A stretch of 64,000 bases of DNA, from contig JASBNA010000017.1 of the NCBI GenBank assembly GCA_038087015.1, positions 372,001-436,000 of the forward strand, written 5' to 3'. This DNA is from Cerrena zonata. Its lineage: Eukaryota > Basidiomycota > Agaricomycetes > Polyporales > Cerrenaceae. The first letter of the stretch is position 1. Each line of letters opens with the position of its first letter. Below, in pieces: positions 1 to 13,990 of this stretch. The notes beneath the pieces were generated by a model that was not told where the DNA came from, made no database searches, and saw only the letters and a program-made list of their open reading frames with translations. A program made the position numbers and the translations under genes.

Positions 1-1097
1 CAGTACACCGAGACACCATACGAGGGGTTCTGATGTCGAAGAGATGCTAGAAAGGTCGGTTGCGAAGGCATAGCCTGCGTCGATACTCAATTTACACAGT
101 CAATAAAGTCATTGAAAAGGATTAACGAATGTTCAGCTCACTTGCCAAGAGATAGATTCGATCCAAACTGTGGACTTGATGACACATCGGAACTTGAGAA
201 ACTGCCAGTTTGAATAAACTTCAGGTCCCCCGTGGTGATGTTCCCCGTATAGGCAGCCAGCGTTCCGGGACCTTGCTAAGGATCAAAAACAAGATAAGCT
301 TCACTGTTGGTTCCATGACGAATACACCTACTGTTGAACTTCCAAATATAAGCTGTGATGTTCCGTTTCGCTGACTTTCCCCGTTTTTAGTTGACCTGCT
401 GTACTGATGGTACATGCTATTTCCGGTATTCGCAGTGAACCAGGAGAAATCATCACCCTCATTTGTGCTGATCCACTCTAAAAGTAACAATCAGACCCAT
501 TGATTCCAATGTGAGGCAATAATGAAACGTACGACCGCTGAGACTGAGAGAGACCTGAATCGAATGTACTTTTCCATCGTTAGAATTCGCTTCCAGGGAG
601 ATATATGACAAAGGTATCGATTGTTTGACTAGGTCTTGGGGCTAGTAAATATTTTATTGCGGTAAGTTCACGAGTTCCTCTATTCAATGAAGGATCGGTA
701 CCTCTATAGGAGAGGTTAGGGTCAGCTTGAGCTGCATAGGCCCAGCCTGTATAGTATGGATCGTTCGTGTAGGGGTCTTTGTTACGTTCGTGAATTGAGC
801 TACTTGCGCGGTCGCGCTTCTAGGTAGCCTCACGCCAAACCATTGGTAGCTCGTCCCATCAATTCTGATGATGCCTTGAAATGGATTATCGTTCTACAAT
901 GGTGTTCCAGCGAGGGCGAGTAATAGTGACATAGAGGGACTCACCAAATCCGAAAGAGGACCAGTGAAGAAGTTGGTAGGTACCATTTCAGTACAATAGC
1001 TGAAATATGGGGATCGAACAAGAGCAGGGTATTTAGTATCAAATCCTAGGGCAAGGGATTGCAATAGCAGTATTGGGTATAAGATTCGTGGCTTCAT
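1..1097 (-). CDS. gtaA: GtaA-type secreted glutaminase, 3' part outside window
   Basis: Partial gene read leftward from an ATG at 1097; the 3' end lies beyond base 1. The first exon gives a hydrophobic signal-like N-terminus followed by ALVRSPYFSY, matching the VRSPY-start of fungal GtaA-type (DUF4965/5127/1793) glutaminases. An intron (GTGAGT...TTGTAG) ends at about 894, and exon 2 then reads GIIRIDGTSYQWFG, TPTRTIHTIQAGPM and LTSPIE, all hallmark family segments. Further exons give SYISLEANSNDGK (near 590) and a segment ending FGSNLSLGK (near 150). The family hydrolyses glutamine to glutamate and ammonia outside the cell. It is a tandem paralogue of the neighbour at 1611-5274. The family assignment is firm; the exact introns in 1-890 are less certain. 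Confidence 0.85.
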
Positions 1098-1610
1098 AGA
1101 TCATGCGCTTTGGTTGGGAAGAGGAGAAGGAGAATGAAGAGACGCTGCCACTGGCAGTACGTGGTGGGCCATCTCGATCAAGATACACATCATTCGCCGC
1201 TAGCCGATATCGGTTTTACCAGTTTCATTTTATTATCAATAATTATCTAACATAGAGTTTGTGTTGTTAGACCAATTCGTTTTGAGCTTGAGTAGTGATT
1301 GAACTCAGAGTTGTCGCAGGGTAAGTAGCTTCAGGATGATAAATAGAATGTGATGGCATCTGAACATTGTTCAAATAATCACTATCACGCACAGTAATTA
1401 ATAGCATAGTTTGTGCGAGACAGCTAACCTTTGTGGGATGTACTTGTGAAAGCATACGGTAAAGCGAAGGTGGCTACGACAATGGAGGGAACAGATCAAG
1501 AAGTGTACGCGAGACAAGCGCCGATCAACGTCACAAGTACAAAACGAGAGGATGTTAAATTACATGAAATGTTGCAAGGCAAATTGGAAAATGGCAAATT
1601 GACACCATAC
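1098..1610. other. Intergenic between tandem glutaminase genes
   Basis: This 513-bp gap lies between the stop of the upstream glutaminase and the start of the downstream copy. It should hold the upstream gene's 3' UTR and the promoter of the partial paralogue. Only short open frames without family motifs occur here, and I saw no repeat or RNA gene. Confidence 0.5.
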
Positions 1611-4600
1611 TCATGAGTCGCCATATCTTGGAAGAGACTCCACATTGTTATCGCCAGTCACCACCCTGTCGGCATGTAGGAAGGTGACTTCCTGCCGCAA
1701 CCTCTCCATCTCCACCCGTAGCTCCTCAACTTCACTTGAGTTTTCCGCCTCTATGGGCGGGACTATATCAGATGGTGACCTGGAACCACCTGTTTGTGAT
1801 TCCGCAGATTGTGAGGATGGTGGGGTTTGGAGTGATGCTACTAGAGCAGCCTTTTCTGACATAGGTTGCGATGGCTGTGGCGCGGGTTGCATTACGACCT
1901 TTCCAGAAGGCGAAAAAACGAGAGTGTCTGGAGACATTAACGTCTTCGATGTGGGACTTATGAGATGGTGTGTCGAAGGCGATGCTGTGAATGGTGTAGG
2001 TGTGTATGAATCCTCATTGGCAACAGGGATCAGATTGTGTGGTACCCTTTGTCGTTTAAGGTATCTTCTTCTCCAGAAGAATACGGCAATGACGAGAAGA
2101 GCGAGGAGTGCAAGGCCACCGATCACCCCTCCTGCTATAGCACCCGCCCGATTGTTGTGTCTTGAAGATCCCGTATTATTCTCCGACTGATTATTTCCAT
2201 CTTGATCATTTCCAGCTTGAGATGCCGAAGTCGATAGTTGGGGTACACTAGGACAAGAAGCTTAGTATATGTAATATTTTTGTTCTGAGAAATACTCACC
2301 TAAGAGCCAATTGAGCGAATGAAGCACCCAACGCAGGACTATGAAAGACTATTAGAGATGCAAAACGTTTCGATTCGGGGTACACACCTTGCGTTTCCAT
2401 TGTTATCAATGAACTCTACAGGATCGGTAGTATTATAAAGTGTTGGCAGATTTGTCCAATCTGTAGCGTTGGCACGCGCTAAAAGTGCAGAATAGAGAAC
2501 ATCTCGGACGCTACCATCAGTGACAGAAGCAGCAGTAAACATGGTGAAAGCTAGATAGCTGTGAGATCGTAGTACTTCAAATGAAGCATAGTCTACTGAC
2601 CTGCATTTCCATTATCACTCGAGCTGTCCAACGGTATTCCGTAGAAGGGGCTCTCTGCGGGCCGAAAATAAAGTCAGTTTAAACGATGGAAAAATGAGAA
2701 TTGGTAGCTCACTTTGGGCATAAGTCATGTTACGATAGTATTTGGTTTGCGCGTCGTATATCTAGTCTCGATCAATCGACATGCTATATAACATGATTCT
2801 AGAAACGAGACCTACCGAACTGTTGACCAAGTTCATGCCCAAAGCTTTGTCTACAAACAAATTGTAAATTTGGGCCCATTTCGAATCAGTCTCGCCGTAA
2901 ATCGGGAGAATATGTGAGCTGTCAGATGAGAGAGCAACGGAGTTCCAAACACTGGAATCGTTGGATGCTCTTTGCTAATATTAGAAAATTAGTTACAACC
3001 ATATTGGATAACATTATAAGGCGACACGTACGGCAAACTCTGAAGCATCGTCCTTAAATCCAAGCAATGTACTGATCTCGGACATGGATTTAATGCCGAT
3101 AATACCCTTCAAAGCGAGATTGGTGGATGTAATTGTAGTTGTGGACGTGCTACTTGTCCTATCACTCCATCAAAACAAGTTTAAAGTGGACTGTTAAATA
3201 ACTCACGTGTTATCTTGAACTGGGACTAACTGGAAGCTTGTGATATAATTTGCCCAAGATTTGAGTAGCGTATACTGTAAACATGATAAGTACGCTCTCA
3301 AATCTCAAAAACCAATGTAACACACATGTTTTGCCAGGAACGAGGTATCATTTGAGGCTCGGGCATATGCGAGGGACATTATCAACATGTTACCCGATTC
3401 TGGACAGGTATTTTCAGCGAAGTAATAACCGGTGAGTGAGTATTGGTCACGTACGATCAAGACCTTGATTGTGGGCCTGGTTGTCTCCGGTTGCGTTAGG
3501 ATACGTCTGACCTATACTGCTATCAATTTCATTCGGACATCAGATGTATTCGAGCTACATACCAATATCCAATGCAGCATAAGGAAGTTCATACTGGATC
3601 GAACTCTGGTATTCCAATAGAGGTTCGAGAAGTTGTCCTAACCATGCTGGGTTTACGGTAACGAAAAACGGAAACGCCGTATACAAAGTATCTACAGGGT
3701 TGACGCGACTGAGAAGAGATATATTAGCTTCCGTCAACCAAGACAAAGACATGAAGGTATTTACTCGCTGACCCCAACGTCCAGCATGAATAGTTTGGCG
3801 TCCGATGTGTTGAAGTTTCCATCCGTCCCGTTACTGATTGTGAGTTCGGTAGCACCCATGACTGCGCGGGCTGATAACGCAACCAGTTGCGCATAGGTAT
3901 CGGACGTGTTCTTAGCTGTATCAGTAAGCTTCTTGTCGAGTTCATCAGCCCGTGTGGTAGCATTGCTAAAATCGCTGACAGCAGAATCGACCTAGATGCC
4001 GCGAAGTGCTTCAGTATATATACGTATTGATGATGAAGTGAGTGGTGAACTTACGATAGACGAGATGGATGAGAACTGCGATCTGTAATAGGGGCTTCGT
4101 TGTTGGAGGACGCCTGATGGTGTCTTGTAGGTAACAACCGGGTCCCGCATGCTTCCAATGGCCCATGTGATGGTGAGCGATTCACTTTCGCCTGGCAGTA
4201 GGGTATCCGAAACGTCGACGGCGAACGAAGTTCCTAGTTGCATTCTAGGGAAACATGAGAGACATTAGGTCCTTCTGCATCATAGCATTTCTCGTTTCCA
4301 TGAAGACCTCACCTATCAGGGTATAATGAAACTATCGGATTGGACATGGTAGTATTTGATTCAAATAGTTTCCCTGTTGCCAAGAATTGATCGTAGCAGT
4401 TGAATGTGTTCCCAGTGCATTGTGTAATGCTTCCTGGGGTATCCTATGCGGGTACCCGAGTTAAAGGGAGAACAAGAGAAGGACATTTGTGGATAAACTT
4501 ACCAGAGACATGCCGTATACGACATTCGTGAGTGAATCTCTTAGATCCTCACCAAGGGCAGCTGTCGATGTATTGGGATAGAGCTGCGAATGGAAATACA

Positions 4601-5274
4601 GACTATGTCCAGTGTTTACAGTCCGGAAGGCTTCGGCCAAAGAAGTAGGTCCAGGGCCCCAAGCTGTTTTTATGTTTTAGAAATCTGCATCGGTGAACAA
4701 CTTCAACCTGCTAAACTGACCTCCGTCGATGGATGAAAAGAGACGAACAGTTTGTTTCTCCGTCGCGAACAAACGAAGTGTTACCGATAAATAAGCAATT
4801 GGCAGTGATTGCTTGACAGGGTCTGTGGGCTATGTGAAGTTCGTGAGATAGTATTCAAAGTTCAGTGAACGCAATGTACCTCTATTGGTGAAAAGGCGGT
4901 AACATTTAAGTCCACCACTCCCGCTCGTAGAAAGTAAGTAGTTCGAGTAGGTGTGATTTGAACAGTACCCGTTAGGATACTTGTATTCGTGACAGAATCC
5001 CGGGCATCTCCCCACCACTGGTACGAGACGTTATTGACCGAAATAGCACCAGACCATGACGATCCCTGAAGATTGCATTCTTAGGCAAAAACAATACGTT
5101 TACGTGAAATTTACTAACAAAAATAGCCTCAGGGAAGCCTCCAGCAGCACTAGCAAGTTTATCTGAGGGGGTCCAGAGGTTCAGATATGGCGAGCGGACA
5201 ATACTGGGGACTTGAATTGCATGGCTGATGTGGATACAGGATAGAAACAAAAATGCAAGCGTGAAAGTTGTCAT
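1611..5274 (-). CDS. gtaA: GtaA-type glutaminase with C-terminal membrane anchor
   Basis: Multi-exon gene with ATG at 5274 and stop at 1611. The N-terminus is a signal peptide ending near SHAIQVPS, then IVRSPYLNLWTPSD, the classic GtaA opening. Later exons give SVNNVSYQWWGD and ITPTRTTYFL (about 4910-5050), TYAQLVALSARAVMGATELT and NFNTSDAKLFMLDVG (about 3770-3960), RVNPVDTLYTAFPFF (about 3700) and TYPNATGDNQAHNQGLD (about 3460-3520), in family order. The last exon (1611-2126) differs from soluble glutaminases: a Gly-rich hydrophobic helix (GGLALLALLVIAVFFW), a basic stop-transfer stretch, a long Ser/Pro/Thr-rich tail and a short Glu/Arg-rich possible coiled coil. This predicts a surface-anchored enzyme with a cytoplasmic tail. 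About 15 short introns interrupt it; their exact borders are approximate. Confidence 0.88.
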
Positions 5275-6125
5275 GGCCTGAGCGCCGAGTTCAAACTGCT
5301 CTCAGCAGCACGACGGGTCTTTTTACAGACACAGGTAGGGAAGTAAGAGGGAGGATGGAACGCGTCCTGGACCATCGATCCATCCTAACTTGTGAAATGT
5401 GCGTCCGTGCATAGCCGCAAACTAGCCGTTTACATCATAACCGAGGACATGTTCCTAGACGTGATATCAGGAGATCGCACACAGCGAGAATTGAATCCAC
5501 GGGGTCTACCGCGGTAACGACGCGCAACTCGGATCACCATCAGTTTCGACGGAAGAGGGATGAGACATGGGGATGGTAAGTATACTTATTATCCCCATTG
5601 AGGACTAGATTTGTCGCTGAGGATTGGCTTGGTTGTTTCCTTTGACTCAGTACAATTATGGTCTACCCTTTTCCCGACTTCGAGATTAATGATTGTTGAA
5701 CGCCGATGTGACATATTAGCATGAGAGTTAGCAGTACGCATATGTTAATTGGCGGTGTTTTCAGCTGTTACATACAGATGCTGTAAAATACAAGGAGGAA
5801 TTGGTTGAACGCAGCGGTGCAGAGCTTCAACTTGAAATTTTGAGATTTCAAACTCGGGAGATCAGGAAGCACTGCCACTAAGAATTTTGGCGCTCATGAT
5901 TTGAACATCAAGAACCCCGGATCGGCATCTCTAGGTGACTATACAGAAACCTCACGACGGAGTATTTAGACTTAACACACAACACTCAAGGACCGTGAGT
6001 GTCTCCAAATATAAATCACGAACCGACTTTGCTATATAGATCGCTAATGACCTGTTCGCACTTCAAATTTACTTGGCTAGGAATTGAACTCATAGGCTAG
6101 CATCAAGGACTCGGAGAGGTTCCGA
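5275..6125. other. Divergent promoter region, glutaminase / TGS1
   Basis: An 851-bp spacer between the glutaminase start (leftward) and TGS1 start (rightward). It presumably carries both promoters and 5' UTRs. I saw no open frame with family features, no tandem repeat and no obvious TATA box near either start. Confidence 0.5.
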
Positions 6126-7256
<1,131 letters not shown>

Positions 7257-7301
7257 TGTGTAATGATACTCCGTTAAAATGAATGGTGAGTGGATTCTAC
7301 T

Positions 7302-9103
7302 CTACTCGGCACCACCGTCATATCCTCCCCTCCGTCTTCTGCTCTTAATTGCTTCACGGTGTCGTCTCTTCCACTCTTGAGTCAGATCCTTCTTATTCTG
7401 TTCCCAACGTGCCTTGATCTCCTCTTCGGTTTGCGTGCGACAGAATTTGCGCCAATCGACACCGTAGTCTTTCGTTACGTCGAATATATCTCGAACTTTA
7501 CCTTTGATGTGATCCCGGTTCTCTTCCAATATGGGGAAGAATAACGGCTCCTTGGTATCAAGGGTTAGGAAACCTGCGCGATTCGTGGGACGAGTCGCCG
7601 TCTGAGTCGCCATGGGCTCTTCAACAATATGTGTGACTTGTGCCTGAGCAACATCGAAGCCAGGGACCTCTTCTTCGAGCTCATCATCAAGATCAAGATG
7701 CCCGAGCAGAGAGAACCCAACTGAAAACAAAATTTTAGCAAGGATGTTACGGAATAAATGAGCTTGCTGCACCTTCTTCCTCTCTATGAGCGAACAGGTC
7801 CTTGAGCTTCGGCTTCGAAACAGATGTTGATGTATCCCCATGGTCGGATGCAGCGGAAACGGAACCTGAAGTAGATGGTACTATTGAGGGTCTCGTGTCT
7901 TCCAGCTCGTCCCTTCTTGCATCAAGGGTGACAAATGTCTTACTTCGAGGAACAACTTCGAAGTTGTTATCAGCTTCAACAACACGTAACGTTGTCTGGG
8001 CTTCGTCCATATCGACATCAGAAAGTGATTCATTGCCTCCCCAGTCCTCATCATTGTTTCCGAATAGTGACTGCAGTAAGCTAAGTGATGATTTCTTCTC
8101 TTGGAGCAACTGACTATCAAGAGGTACAACAAGGGATGCGACTGCAACAGCCGGTTTAGGTTGGGAGTTGATCGGTTTGGTGATAGATGTCGATGAAGGT
8201 ACTGGTGCAGCAGGGGAAAGTGCTTGAGGTTTCAGTTGCGACAAAACCTCTCCCTCTGAAGAGTCATCATCGTTGCTTTCAGAACTTGATGACAATTGTT
8301 CCTTTTGTGGGGGAGATTTTGCACGAGGCTGCGTGGATTCCGGATACGCAACTACGGCATTTAAGAAGGCACCCTTGAGGTGTTTCGAATTCCATTTGGT
8401 TGGGTCGATGGCTCGCCGCCTAGCACGAGCTGGAGGTTCCTTCAGCTTCTTTTTCTTCTCCTTTGATGATGTAGAGCTTTTGTTTTTTGAGACCGTGGTA
8501 TCTTCCAAAGGGTCTGGTAATGGATGCATAGGTCGCATCTTCACGGGGTATACCATGCGACCAAGTGGAGTTACTTTCCAGCCTCTATGGCTAGTGACAT
8601 TTTCTGGAGTTACTAGAGTCATATCTTCAGCGTGTACACCTTGTACGCCGCGGGGTAATTTGCGTTTCTTCCGAGGAGGTTCTCCAGCCTCTTCCGCAAT
8701 TTTAGCATGCTCTCGGGCAATCCTAAGAAAATGGTGTTAGGCTGTAAACATCATGCAAGGACTTGTGATGTACCGTTCGCGGAAGTCTGGTTTCGCTTCA
8801 CCTAATCTAAGATTGGCACCTTTCCATGTTACACCGCTCAGAAGATTCATACCTGTATGATAAATGTTGAATAAGTATCTTCAATTAGTGTAAGAACTAC
8901 GTACATCTGGCGAGTTTGGACTTGGTTGTTTCGATCGTGACATACGCGAACTTCCTAGGTTGCCCAAGAGCATCGACCTTGCCAAAACCATCAAGTGACT
9001 GGACAGTTCCAAAAGATCCCAGACGTTGTGAGAGTGTTTCTGAGGTAATGGCTGGTGTTAACCCTGAGATGTGGAGCCGTTTAGTGATGAGTTCCTCAGC
9101 CAT
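7302..9103 (-). CDS. NOP8: Nop8/NOL8-like nucleolar RRM protein
   Basis: RNA-binding nucleolar protein of 60S ribosomal subunit biogenesis. The ATG at 9103 opens an N-terminal RRM: KRLHISGLTP (RNP2 position), a LGSFGTVQSLDGFGK loop and KFAYVTIET (RNP1 position), followed after an intron by WKGANLRLGEAKPDF. The middle (7880-8620) is acidic/Ser-rich with Lys-rich patches and a W-x-K-H-x-x-GAF block (PTKWNSKHLKGAFLNAVV). The C-terminus holds PLFFPILEENRD, DWRKFCRTQTEEEIKARWE and a basic RRRR tail, as in NOL8/Nop8. At least four exons; one intron lies near 7750-7720. The gene converges on TGS1 with only about 45 bp between stop codons, so the 3' UTRs probably overlap. Family call firm; yeast orthology inferred from architecture. 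Confidence 0.85.
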
Positions 9104-9363
9104 ATCAGAGAAAGTTAGAGATAGGAAACTACAGAATACTATTGAGATTCAGAAGTCGGAAGAATTGAAGATCGAGGATCTTATCTTATCTCCAGCAACA
9201 TTATAGACGCTGAGCTAAACGCAGTGAGGCCGCCTCCCAACTTGAACTTCCTGAATTACAGTAACATCCGCGTTGTACCTACCTCGGTCATATTTTTACT
9301 CTTCTCTGATTGATTCTGCTCTCTCATACGAACTGTGACGATAATACACGACAAAATCTAAAA
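9104..9363. promoter_or_regulatory. Bidirectional promoter, NOP8 / POM34-like
   Basis: A 260-bp spacer separates two divergently transcribed start codons. It must contain both core promoters. No TATA box is evident at a normal distance from either start, which fits housekeeping genes. Confidence 0.5.
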
Positions 9364-10172
9364 ATGCCTTCTACGTATTCTCTAGTAGATTGGGTCAAGC
9401 CTTCTCGGAGTGAGGCAATTACAAGGCTACGAACGAATGGCCTTGCACTTGTAATCCTGTTCATTATCACAAATCTAGCACCCATACCATCGTTATGGAC
9501 AGCCTTTCAAGTTGTGTCTACGCGTGCAGAAACAGGATTTGTATGGTGGATACTATGTGTCATTGGTGAGACGACCGTGACAACTATATATTTATGCTAC
9601 TTATTGAAGTTTGAATCTGTGCAATAGAAACACTTATGCTTGGAGTAATGGGCACAAACATTCTGCAGTGCTCATATGCCCTACAGTACCCGCCTACCAC
9701 TAGTGCCCCATTCGCAGCCACACCTTCCAAAATTGTACCACAATCCCCGGCTTCAAAGCCACCGCGGAGGCTTGGTGTTACCCCGATGGTATATCCCTTA
9801 CTCTCCTATTAGCACGCCAAACTCACTCTTGGAATCTAGTCGACACCTCAACTTCAAAAGACCTTCAACTCGTCTTATATTTCGTCACCAGTCTCGACGC
9901 CATCGCGAACTCTGAATTACAGCATTCCTCCTTCAGGAACATCACCATTTGACACCTCTTTCGCGTCCTCGACTTCTAGTTTCCCGGGATCGCCGAGTCC
10001 AATTCTCAGCTCACCCCTTGCAGCTTATAGGGGAAAACATAATTCTAGTACAGGGCGTAAGTACTTGGCATAGCTTCCCGTAAATGGAATGTGTGTTAAC
10101 CTTGTTATTTCAGGTGCGTTTAATGGTGAAATATTGACTCGCCTGAGGCGTTATGACGAGGTTGATGAGTAG
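9364..10172 (+). CDS. POM34: Pom34/NPCC-like nuclear pore membrane protein
   Basis: Small membrane protein from ATG 9364 in four exons. Introns: about 9566-9627, a 51-nt intron starting GTATAT after the codons for GVTPM (about 9790-9840), and 10057-10113. The N-terminal half has two hydrophobic segments (LALVILFIITNLAPIPSLW and a second around ETLMLGVMGTNILQ), then YALQYPPTTSAPFAATPSK. The remainder is a Ser/Pro-rich tail with SSPVSTPSRTLNYS, SPSPILSSPLAAYRGKH and a terminal ILTRLRRYDEVDE. This two-helix plus Ser/Pro-tail layout with a SPLAAYRGKH-like block matches what I recall of basidiomycete members of the nuclear pore complex component family (NPCC/Pom34). There is no catalytic motif. 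The second intron hides the frame, so simple open-frame calling would miss the 3' half. Confidence 0.6.
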
Positions 10173-10597
10173 CTTACGGGATTGTGGCTTGATGTTTTAT
10201 TTGTACCAATGCAACTTAGAATAATTCTGGATTTCGTGAGGTTCCCATTATTTCTAATACACATGACGCGATTCGGTACATCTGTTTACATTGATGCATG
10301 ATTACCTGCTGTAATCCATGCCTTCATACCCACTCTTCGACTTCACGCGACTTCGGTCAGAAAAACGGCTTCCAAACGTGTAACATACGTCGTCAGTGAC
10401 GTCAAACATGAAATCTATTTTGAAAACTCGGACGTTAGTCGGCCGCGTCACCTAGTTTGACACATTCGGTGATGACATTTGCAGCCGCTTTCGAGCAGGT
10501 TCACTTTGCTCTGCTCACTGTTCGTAGACAACGCATCACAAGGGTGGGTTGCGAATTGTCTCAAAGGTCTTGTTAACAAGACTAGTATATCTCAAGA
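10173..10597. other. Intergenic, 3' of POM34-like and 5' of PFF1
   Basis: This 425-bp spacer holds the 3' end of one plus-strand gene and the promoter of the next. I found no reading frame, repeat or RNA gene in it. Confidence 0.5.
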
Positions 10598-13500
10598 ATG
10601 AGCGTACCACGCGTTCAAAATCGTTGGGGGCCAATCCGCTCTCTTCTGATTCTGTCACCACTTTTGGTGTGTGCGCCGTTATGGGCATACAGGACACAAT
10701 ATGGTGAGTCTTATATTCTTGGCAGCTGAATATGGTATGCTGAAACTATGTACTAGCACTACCTGAGCCAGTGATCGAAAAGTACGCATTCTACGTTGCT
10801 GCGGACACGCAATTGACAAGTATTGACCTTTGCCGTGAACAGATACGACCCTGTCACTTTGCTTCCACAACTATCTGAGGCAGAAATTCTTGGCCATGCG
10901 AAGTACCTCTCGGAAGACATCGGCTATCGTACTGTTGGCACCGTTGAACATGTTTTGGGCGATATGTGGATACACATGCAAGCGCTAGACCTTCAGGAGA
11001 AATGTGAACAGATAGCAAAGTCAAGTCCTGGTCGGAAACTTCAATGTGAGGTCTGGAAGCAGGAGGGTAGTGGAAGTCATCGGTATGTCAACAAAATTCT
11101 TAGAATTTGATTTGCGCCTCGTGGCGATATACTTACTGTATTACAGTTTCGACATTATGGGAAAACGACTGTACAAGACGTATGAAAAGCTCACAAACGT
11201 TATTTTACGGGTATCAGACGGTACACCAGAAGGAAAAGAGAACGCAGTTCTCGTCAACTCGCATGTAGATAGTACCCTTCCATCACCTGGTGCAAGGTAC
11301 GACGTGGCGCTTGACTTTTATGAAGTGTTATGAATTGACTCTTTTTGTAGCTGATGACGGACTGTCGGTCGGTGTCATGCTTGATTGTATCCGAGTGCTG
11401 ATCAACACGCCGGACTGGCAACCCACCCACGCTATTGTTTTCTGTGAGTACATACATTCACTATTGCTGCGCCGCTAATCAGAAATTCTGTGAATGAAGT
11501 GTTTAACAATGCAGAGGAGTCGTTGCAAGATGGTTCTCATTTGTACTCAAATCAACATGAGACTGCAAGTACTGTTCGCGCTGTGATCAACTTGGAAGGT
11601 GCAACGCGATGACCGTATACCACCCAAATCTTGACTTACCCTAAAACTAGCTGCCGGTACCACTGGACCCGAATTGCTCTTCCAAGCAACTTCGGAGCAA
11701 ATGATACAGGCATACTCCAAGGTTCCAAGACCGTTCGGAACAGTGGTCGCTAATGAGATATTCAGCTCCGGTGTCTTGATGTCTGAGTGAGTGAAATTTC
11801 CGGTGTTTGGACTTCGAGCTCAGAAATAAAACAGTGACTAACGCTACGGGTATATGTTCGTAGCACGGATTTCAGGCAATTTGAACTGTATCTTAATGTC
11901 ACAGGATTGGATGTGAGTATTTCTTTCTATAAGTCTGCCATTGCTAACAACTATCAGATGGCGGTTGTAGGAAACTCTTACTTGTACCACACTCGGTTGG
12001 ACCTAGTCGAAAACATCGAACCAGGCGTTGCTCAGGTGCGTTTTTATTGCCATTGTTTCTCTTTCACGATATTGACACTTTTGAATTATAGCACATGGCA
12101 GAAAACACCCTCGCTCTCTTGAAATATCTTGCATCGGAGGAATCGCCTTTACCCTCTCTGACGGAAGGATACACAAAACCAACGACTGTCTTCTACTCCA
12201 TTTTTGGTCGTTTCTGGGTCTATTCCTTCCACACTGCGAAACTGCTTTACACCGCACTATTCGTAGCCAGTTGCATTGTCGTGAAGGTAACATTTGTAGC
12301 ACCCGCACCTGCACTGCGTCAAGGAGGAGGTTTCGTATCGGAGACCATTCGTGGCCTTGCGGCGTTAGGCCTTGGACTTCTTGGAGCTATTGTCGGTGCT
12401 AATGTTGTAGCCTTTGCTATGTCGTCTGTTCTCAACAAGGGTCTTAGTTGGTTTTCCGTCGAGTTCTCTTGCTTGGCCCTATTTGGCCCTGCCGCAATCG
12501 GAGGTTTGTCCTTAATCTTGCTAAAGTTTACACCGTTGATACCAAACATTTTATTCGTCTAGGTGCCCTCGCTTCTCAGCTACTCCTAGGACGTGTTCGC
12601 GAACAGACAATCTTCTCCTCGGTCGTTCTACTTCATGGATTCCTGGCGTGTACAATCCAATTCCTCAACGTCGGCTCATCTGCAGTTTTCTTCCTTTCAG
12701 GGGCACCCTTGACACTCGCTTTACTCGTCAACTCCTTTGTTACTAACTCTGGCGATGATGTTTCCCTGATCAGTTATGCAATTGGCCAGCTAGTTCCTCT
12801 TACGGTTGGCGCACAAATGATATGTTCGGTGCTGGATGTCTTTGTACCTTTGGTGTGTTGACTATCCTCCGCAATGATTAATAGCTAACATAGATATAAT
12901 AACAAAGACGGGACGCACTGGCGAAAAGGCACCTGCTGATCACATCATTGCTACTATTGTTGCAGTCATTGGAACATATTGTCTTCCTCTCATGATCTCC
13001 TTCGTCCATCGTATTCCACGTCGCGCCCTCAGTCGTGCTCTCTTGGTCCCTGCGATGGTGACTGCTGGTGCCATGGCTATCTTCATGATGCGCGAACCAT
13101 TCGATCCAATGCACCCTAAACGATTCTACGCAATGTACTTGGAAAACGTGAGTTTCCGTCCAATACGATTGATGCTCAATCTAATAATGTTTGATGCTAT
13201 GAAGATTACTAGTCATGAGCAACATCTACACTTTGCCGCCGCAGATAGTGCACCAGGGTTCGAGCTTCTTGTCCATGACTTGGCGCAAAGTTTCGGGCTA
13301 CCTGAAGCGCCTCTACCACAATCTATCATCATGAACGATTGGAACGCGGATTGGGATGTTGTCTATCCTTTCTCATCTGTATGTATAATGTCTCTCTTCT
13401 GAAATTTTCTTGACCTGACCGTATCGATTGCGTAGTTCTTGACACCATATAGAGTAGAATTGCCGGAGCATCCTGATTTCAAAACACCACCAGTGCACGA

Positions 13501-13990
13501 CTTCAGTGTATCGGCTGTCAATGACTCCATCGACTCTGCTGCTGGCACAAGAACGTTCACGCTTGTTGTCAAGCACGATGATATCATTTGGACTTGTACG
13601 TCGTTTATTCCCACCTTCTGTAATTCGCAAAATGTATCTCATCTTCTACCAGCTGTTGCTTTCGACGCCTATGTCCTCAAATGGTCCCTCGACGACAACC
13701 CACCCGATGAATATGCCCGTCACCATATCAAAGAAGCGTCCATTTATGGTCACAACGTCTGGACAGCAGACTTCACCGTCAAGATTCCCGAAGGGTCTGA
13801 CGGAAAGATCAAGTTCAACTTCGTCGGTGTTCACGAAAAGGCTATGTGGCCGGCGAAGAAGGCTCAAAAAGAAGAAGGGGGTAGAGCCATGCGATTATTT
13901 GAAGAGATAGATAATTGGTTACTGAATGAGAGGGGTGGTATTTATGACGCTACACTCGTTGGTTGTGTTGGTGGCGTTTCTTGGGTATAG
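10598..13990 (+). CDS. PFF1: Vacuolar membrane M28 metalloprotease
   Basis: Integral vacuolar membrane peptidase of family M28, with an N-terminal membrane anchor, a lumenal zinc peptidase domain and a multi-pass C-terminal half. The start at 10598 gives an anchor (SLLILSPLLVCAPLWAY). Peptidase motifs follow: NSHVDSTLPSPGA, then ADDGLSVGVMLD after a splice (His and Asp zinc ligands), FNNAEESLQDGSH (catalytic Glu-Glu) and YLYHTRLDLVENI (last His ligand). About eight membrane segments follow between 12200 and 13080 (for example GLAALGLGLLGAIVGANVVAFA). The C-terminal lumenal region includes DDIIWT, YVLKWSLDDNPPDEYARHH and EASIYGHNVWTADFTV. About ten short introns. Length and order match the family, and all metal ligands are present, so it should be active. 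Confidence 0.9.
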
